Source of the DNA: Apodemus sylvaticus
Lineage: Eukaryota; Chordata; Mammalia; Rodentia; Muridae
Length of the DNA stretch: 64,000 nucleotides
Direction: 5' to 3'
NCBI RefSeq assembly: GCF_947179515.1
Contig: NC_067491.1
Span: forward strand, 8,902,027 to 8,966,026
Shown: positions 57,741-64,000 of the stretch, in pieces
Numbering within the stretch: the first letter of the stretch is position 1
How the letters are laid out: each line of letters opens with the position of its first letter
Position numbers and translations under genes: made by a program
Notes under the pieces: generated by a model
What the model was told of the DNA's origin: nothing
What the model saw: the letters and a program-made list of their open reading frames with translations, nothing else
Database searches by the model: none

Positions 57741-58613
57741 ATTGGTGTGGTCCCTGTTAACAGTCAAACCTAATCAAAATCTGGATTAAATGAAAATTGC
57801 AAAGATTTAAGACTTTTGTTTTAAAAGTTATTTGATCCTCTAACTGAAAATCCTCTTTACTGATACTCTTTCCTACTGTGTTCCAGACCAAGTAGTGAAA
57901 TAATTGAAGCAATTGAAAAGCAAGTGTCTAGCTCTTCATTGGAAGACAAAGGAATTATGATGTCATCCAAACTTCAGAAAGCTTGCTATAAAGTGGGTAT
58001 GGGTAGGAGGTGGCAAGGCTGAGATTGAGATTCATATTTATCAAAACACATTCACATTTTAATTCGATGTAACCATAATTCCATACTTTATACGCTCTTT
58101 ACTTAAAGCAAAATTGTTACTGAGAGAAGGGACTAGTATAAATCATACTCCAGATTGTTACTGCCCACAGAATTTTCTTGTGTTCTAACTTGTTAATATT
58201 GTGTTTTTATTGATGGATGTGGTATATTTATTTCATTGCTTTAAATGTGATTTAGGTTCTAACTTAAGTGATCTTTAAGCATTTGGTAGCATATATAACA
58301 TTTGTTTTATGAGAATCACCTCACTTTCTTGCACAGTTATGGAGACTGATACAAGATCTATTTTATTATATTTGGTGGTATGTTAACAAAATGCCCAAAA
58401 TTGGGTTTTTTTAAACAAATTTTCTTTAAATTGAGAATTTAGAAGTGGATGTTTAAGGGCATGGGGCCAGCATCTGATGTGTTTTTAATAATGCTTATGT
58501 GCTATAGCCTATCATGTCACAGAAGAAAGGATGGAGTGTGTGTGAAGAGAAAGAACAAAAAAAGATGGTGACAGAACTGACCTTCTGAAAACCCACTGTT
58601 AAATTTTCTGTAC
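57741..58613. other. unassigned AT-rich DNA
   Basis: No gene or repeat recognised. Confidence 0.4.
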
Positions 58614-58832
58614 CAGTGGTCCTCAGCCTGTAGGTCAGGACCTCTCTGATGTTGAATGGCACTTTCAGAGGGGCCACTCTAAGACCCTCTGCATGTCTGA
58701 CACTTATGATTCTTAACATTAGCAGAATTAAAGGTATGAAGGAATAACAAAGATAATTTTATGGATGGAGGTCACCACATCATGAGGAACTGTGTTAATG
58801 GATCATATCACTAGAAAGGTTGAGGACTACTG
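58614..58832. mobile_element. hAT-type miniature DNA transposon (URR1-like)
   Basis: 219 bp with terminal inverted repeats: left CAGTGGTCCTCAGCCT, and the right end complements to CAGTAGTCCTCAACCT (14 of 16 identical). Internal text 'cactttcagaggggccactctaagacc', 'aattttatggatggaggtcaccaca' and 'catgaggaactgtgttaa' fits the rodent URR1/hAT-Charlie type. The 8-bp flanks ttctgtac and atttatac agree at 5 of 8, a decayed TSD. It has no transposase. Confidence 0.88.
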
Positions 58833-59964
58833 ATTTATACCAACCTTTTGGCACCTAACTCACTCCCAGGAGACTCCTTCCAGCCTCAAAAAGTAACTCC
58901 CCACTAGACCCATCTCTACTCAGTCCTGTCAATACGCTGTTCTTTGACATCAAAGATCATGCTTCTGCGATATGAACTTTTATGGGATCAAGGATATTCA
59001 AACTGAAGTGAAGTCAAAAGTTAAATCTTAATACATTGGAGAGATTTATTCTAAGAATGAAGTCAGATTTGAGAATAAAAATTCAGTTAAAAATGAAAAT
59101 CCTCAACTCAATAGGTCAGTTAACCTGGCTTGCAGACATGAAAGTGTAATTTCCATACACGTTTATTGTAACTGGTAAGGTGTGTTTCATTGACAAAATT
59201 AGCCAAGCTTCAATGACCTTTCTTCCTGTCTAGTCATCCCACTTGGTCTGCTGCACCTAATCTGCAGTTCTTGGCCACCTGGAACTAACCTGCAAAGCCC
59301 ATTTCAGTAAATCTTCTACCCCACTATGACAATTTATCAAGAATTCCCTTGCTCTTAACTTTTTTTTTCAGCAACCCCCTTAGTCTGCCTGATGGCAAAA
59401 AGCCTCCTGCTATCTTCAGCATTTAGTTAGAACCCTAGATTCTTTGAAAATTTCCGTTGAGTTAGATGTGGGACAATTTTGACTGAGGTCTCACTATGTT
59501 TGCAGATCTGTTCTTGAGTAAATTGTGGAGTTCTCCTTTGTAGGGATGCCATCTTCAGTTGTCTTTGTAGAGACCTTGTTTATATTTTCCTTCTTTGCCA
59601 CTCACTGCTTCTTGGCCACCTCCTTTGTTGTAGGAACTTTTCATTCTCCTGTACCCCTCTTCTGGAGACTTCTGTCGAATGCACCCATGCTATGCTATTA
59701 ACTCTACTTCCTTTCTATCTGGCATTATTTTTACTAAGGGACATGTCCAAGTTGAATGCTTTCCTTGACAAACAAACTCTCCCCAAAATTGTCACCTAAT
59801 TTCTTCTCATAAACTCTAGTAGTTCTACCTGCTAGTTCAAATTGCTCTCAATATTACCTCCAGTTCTCTGAATCTTGGGTAGAATTCTCCAATTCTATTC
59901 ACCATTCTGTCTTTGCTAGTCTTTCATTTCTGGATCCAGACTCTCAGCTCACAATCATAAATTA
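58833..59964. other. unassigned DNA
   Basis: No gene recognised. The target of the young L1 insertion lies at its right edge. Confidence 0.4.
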
Positions 59965-59979
59965 AAGTTTTAGATTTCT

Positions 59980-61588
59980 TTTTTTTCTTTTTTTTATTCG
60001 ATATATTTTTATTTACATTTCAAATGATTTCCCCTTTTCTAGCCCCCCACTCCCCGAAAGTCCCATAAGCCCCCTTCTCTCCCCCTGTCCTCCCACCCAC
60101 CCCTTCCCATTTCCCCATTCTGGTTTTCCCAAATACTGCTTCACTGAGTCTTTCCAGAACAAGGGGCCACTCTTCCTTTCTTCTTGTACCTCATTTGATG
60201 TGTGGATTATGTTTTGGGTATTCCAATTTTCTAGGTTAATATCCACTTATTAGTGAGTGCATACCATGATTCACCTTTTGAGTCTGGGTTACCTCGCTTA
60301 GTATGATGTTCTCTAGCTCCATCCATTTGCCTAAGAATTTCATGAATTCATTGTTTCTAATGGCTGAATAGTACTCCATTGTGTAGATATACCACATTTT
60401 TTTGCATCCACTCTTCTGTTGAGGGATACCTGGGTTCATTCCAGCATCTGGCAATTATAAATAGGGCTGCTATGAACATAGTAGAGCATATATCCTTATT
60501 ACATGGTGGGGAGTCCTCTGGGTATATGCCCAGGAGTGGTATAGCAGGATCTTCTGGAAGTGAGGTGCCCAGTTTTCTGAGGAACCGCCAGACTGATTTC
60601 CAGAGTGGATGTACCAATTTGCAACCCCACCAGCAGTGGAGGAGTGTTCCTCTTTCTCCACATCCTCGACAACACCTGCTGTGTCCTGAATTTTTAATCT
60701 TAGCCATTCTGACTGGTGAAATCGCAGGGTTGTTTTGATTTGCATTTCCCTAATGACTAATGAAGTTGAGCATTTTTTAAGATGCTTCGCTGCCATCCAA
60801 AGTTCTTCAGGTGAGAATTCTTTGTTTAACTCTGTACCCCATTTTTTAATAGGGTTGTTTGGTTTTCTGGAGTCTAACTTCTTGAGTTCTCTATATATAT
60901 TGGATATTAGCCCTCTATCTGATGTAGGATTGGTGAAGATCTTTTCCCAATTTGTTGGTTGCCGATTTGTCCTTTTGATGGTGTCCTTTGCCGTACAGAA
61001 ACTTTGTAATTTTATGAGGTCCCATTTGCCAATTTTTGATCTTAGAGCAAAGATCACGCTCTTGGTGTTCTGTTGAGAAACTTTCTCCCTGTACCGATGT
61101 CCTCAAGGGACAGTTCCTTTTCTATTAGCTTCAGAGTGTCTGGCTTTATGTGGAGGTCCTTGATCCATTTGGATTTGAGCTTAGTACAAGGAGACAAGGA
61201 TGGATCAATTTGCATTCTTTTGCATGCTGACCTCCAGTTGAACCAGCACCATTTGTTGAAAAGGCTATCTTTTTTCCAGTGGATGTTTTCAGCCCCTTTG
61301 TCGAGCATCAAGTGGCCATAGGTGTGTGGGTTCATTTCTGGATCTTCAATCCTGTTCCATTGATCCTCCTGCCTGTCACTGTACCAATACCATGCAGTTT
61401 TTAACACTATTGCTCTGTAGTATTTCTTGAGGTCAGGGATACTGATTCCCCCAGATTTTCTTTTGTTGCTGAGAATAGTTTTAGCTATCCTGGGTTTTTT
61501 GTTATTCCAGATGAATTTGATAATTGCTCTTTCTAACTCTGTGAAGAATTGAGTTGGGATTTTGATGGGTATTGCATTGAATCTGTAT
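59980..61588 (-). mobile_element. young 5'-truncated L1, antisense, with 15-bp TSD
   Basis: The A tail (T-rich 59980-59997) is followed by the rat-type 3' UTR and the ORF2 C-terminal part back to the block around 'ctatacagattcaatgc'. Exact direct repeats aagttttagatttct flank it (59965-59979, 61589-61603). The ORF2 remnant is broken into several frames (for example 61054-61407, 60470-61057, 60357-60707 minus) by small indels, including a missing stretch near 61105. It is close in sequence to the full-length copy. Confidence 0.96.
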
Positions 61589-61603
61589 AAGTTTTAGATT
61601 TCT

Positions 61604-62029
61604 ACCCCACATTGGAATTCAAGGAATGTGTGGATCCTAACTGCATGAGAATTAATTGGGAAAATGTAAACAAAGCGGAATTCTGATCTGTCACAAGGGC
61701 TCTAGAAATATACCAATGCCAATCTGATGGTGTTCCAAGTGTGGGCTTGGGCTCTTCATGTAACCACATAGGATTACACACCAAGGCAAGAGATAGCTTC
61801 TCCAAGAATGTACATGGGAAGCTTTCTATGTCAGGTTTAGTTTAGTAGACATCGACCATGTGTCACTGCCACTGAACATAGTCTGAACAGAAGCACAGAG
61901 TCAAGCTAAAATAATTTATACAAATCACCAAGTTGTATGTCGCTATGCTTATGTCTTCATTCTACAATTTTAGGATGAATATTTTGCTGCCTTTCTGTTT
62001 GTTCATCTTTGAATACAGGTATGATTTTG
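61604..62029. other. unassigned DNA
   Basis: No gene or repeat recognised. Confidence 0.4.
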
Positions 62030-62340
62030 TCTTAAATGTCTTCTAAAGGTTCACACGCATGGCCATGTCACATGGTAGCCATCTTATGGCACTACTAGAG
62101 GGCAGCAGAAATGTAGGACTGAAGCTCCCTTTCTGCTTCCTAGACCATGACAACAACAGCTTTGATGTACCTTGTAGTTTCTGCCATTGCGACGTATTCC
62201 ACTCTAAGCCCAAAGCAGCAGAACTAGAAAGCAATAAACTAAATAACACCATGGGTGTCTCTGAACCCATGAGGTAGGATAAGACTTCCCCTTCTAAGGT
62301 CTTGATGAGCTATTTTGTTACAACTATAGAAAACTAATAT
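62030..62340 (+). mobile_element. rodent repeat family C, second copy
   Basis: 'gccattgcgacgtattccactctaagcccaaagcagcagaa', 'gcaataaactaaataac' and the end 'tattttgttacaactatagaaaactaat' share the pattern of 31230-31568. It is decayed. Confidence 0.4.
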
Positions 62341-63483
62341 TTTAAACATGTAATATTCTATAAAAACTAATAATGAGACTTTATTCCAATTGGTTTGGGG
62401 AAAATAAGCACATACAAAAATTTAATGATTTATAAACCCCTAGAATTTTAAAAATGAATGAAAATTCTAATACTTCTCATATAGAAAGGAATAGTTCCAT
62501 AAAAAGAAATAAAAATGTTAAAAAAAACTTCCCAGTAATACAACTTGAGTCAATATTTGGCAATAACACTAAGTTAATATTGTTGGTCTAATAAAAACAG
62601 CTTTGTAGTCTGTTTTATCATCATAAAAATGTATATTTTTTTATCTATTGGGGTTTACAAAACAAATACATTTAAAATATATCTACTAGATGCTTAAAAT
62701 TATCAAAACTATAAATTTGATTTTAATAAGATGTTAAAACAGTATTCAATTTTAAACAATGCATCCAAAATATCGTTTTCTTTGTTCTGGTTTTTAAGAA
62801 ACAGGAAAGCAATTTTGCAATAACTTAGGTAAAACAAATAGTTGTTTTACAAAGTGTAGGTCAAATCCTGAATATACAAAGATAATTGGTGGAAAATATA
62901 CCTTATGTCACAAGGCTGATATTAGTTAAGACTGAATGTGTAGATGGATTTATTCAAAAGCTTGTAATTCACCTTTCATATTCATAATGAACTGAATCAA
63001 AGGTCCAATCGTATTTTCTCTCTGATCAAGTAATAAAATAGCTTTGTATGGTTGTATCGGAGGATAAGCTAATACTACTAATTTCTTAAGTAGAACTTCT
63101 AATGATTCTATAAACATATCCCTACATCAACATATAATGACAATTTTTGCCACTCATCAAAGTAACTTCTTTTTGCAACAGACAGAGACTGTTACAGACA
63201 TCCACCACTGTTTATAATGCAGATAACATGGTTCCCAACCTCAGTGTATAAAAATAGAACTCAACTTCTACAGCTAAGGCTTGGGAATTTAAAGAACACA
63301 GGAGAAAGACTGTAAAAATCACTGGACCAGGGTATCAGCTATTAGATAATAATATCTTCTTTTGCACAACAGGAAAGAAGCACCCATGAAATCTCAACAA
63401 TGTGATTACTGAACATGATTTGCATAATAAAAATACCAGTGGACATCCCAGTGGGGATAGGTAAAACTTCACATGATACTCAG
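62341..63483. other. unassigned AT-rich DNA
   Basis: No gene or repeat recognised. Confidence 0.4.

Positions 63484-63527
<44 letters not shown>
63484..63527. repeat. (CA)n microsatellite
   Basis: About 22 uninterrupted AC units. An A-rich (AACAAA) tract lies at 63640-63688. Confidence 0.97.
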
Positions 63528-63530
<3 letters not shown>

Positions 63531-63714
63531 AATTAAAAAAGAGGTCATGAATTTGGAATGGAATGGTATGGAATGGGGAAACAGGACAGGATTTGGAGCA
63601 GGAGAAAAGTGTATAAATGATATAAATCGTAATTCTCTTTAAAATTACAAAAAAAAAAAAAACAAACCAAAAAAACAAAACCAAAAAGAACTTAAAGTAT
63701 TAAGTTGTGTTTTT

Positions 63715-64000
63715 TAATTTCTATTTATTTATTTATTTAATTTTGGTTTTTCGAGACAGGATTTCTCTGTATAGTTAGTCCTGGCTGTCCTTGAACTCAC
63801 TCTGTAGACCAGGTTGATTTCGAACTCAGAAATCTGCCTTTCTCTGCCTAATTTCTATTTATTTATTTATTTAATTTTGGTTTTTTGAGACAGGATTTCT
63901 CTGTATAGTCCTGGCTGTCCTTGAACTCACTCTGTAGACCAGGCTGACTTCGAACTCAGAAATCTGCCTTTCTCTGCCTCCCGGGTGCTTGGATTAAAGG
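63715..64000 (-). mobile_element. tandemly duplicated antisense B1
   Basis: Two near-identical units start at 63715 and 63849 (134 bp apart), each 'taatttctatttatttattt...gagacaggatttctctgta...gcctttctctgcc'. Unit 1 lacks the distal B1 part. Unit 2 continues into 'gggtgcttggattaaagg' and is cut by the window end. Confidence 0.93.

Overview
The window is mammalian and rodent, most likely rat (Rattus). The evidence is the interspersed repeats: rodent B1, B2, B3 and B4 SINEs, and LINE-1 copies whose ORF1 carries 66-bp tandem repeats in the coiled coil and whose 3' UTR has the G-rich tract and terminal 'aaatgtaaataaatt' block that I associate with young rat L1. The species call is inference from repeat families. 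No intact host protein-coding gene, rRNA, tRNA or CRISPR array was recognised. Almost every long open frame is an L1 ORF, an antisense shadow of one, an L1 5' UTR frame, or a translated simple repeat. The DNA looks like an intergenic or deep intronic, AT-rich, repeat-dense stretch.

Region 1 to 11.2 kb is a three-layer L1 nest, all in + orientation. An old L1 5' UTR/ORF1 copy (about 690-11230) was split twice. First, a 5'-truncated L1 (1403-3884) entered with a 15-bp target-site duplication (TSD). Second, a nearly full-length young L1 (4201-10796) entered with an 11-bp TSD. The young copy has a GC-rich 5' UTR (4201-5389), ORF1 (5390-6660, one 1-bp deletion), a 59-bp spacer, ORF2 (6720-10546, endonuclease, reverse transcriptase and Cys-rich end, with a +2 slip in an A run), a 3' UTR and an A tail. 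ORF1 would encode the RNA-binding chaperone and ORF2 the nicking and copying enzyme of one retrotransposon. Both are broken here by single small indels.

Region 11.2 to 36 kb is mostly unique AT-rich DNA with scattered old SINEs (B1, B3, B4), CA and GACA microsatellites, a well-defined 396-bp solo LTR with a 6-bp TSD (24664-25059), a 93%-identical direct repeat of about 170 bp (25448 and 26415), ancient L1 3' ends, and several rodent retroelement families that I can recognise but not name.

Region 36 to 43.2 kb is a second repeat-dense zone: a B1 with a long pyrimidine tail, an antisense L1 split by a sense L1, a 5'-inverted (twin-primed) L1 (41205-41661), and an antisense young L1 followed by a non-L1 segment with its own poly(A) signal and tail, which is a candidate 3' transduction (42107-42967).

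Region 43 to 64 kb is unique DNA with a second twin-primed L1 (51454-52234), a B2 with TSD (52290-52476), a B4, an Lx-like L1 3' end (57222-57740), a hAT-type miniature DNA transposon (58614-58832), a young 5'-truncated L1 with a 15-bp TSD (59980-61588), and a tandemly duplicated B1 cut by the window end. No previously undescribed gene system was found. The most informative content is the retrotransposition record: nesting order, two 5' inversions and a possible transduction.
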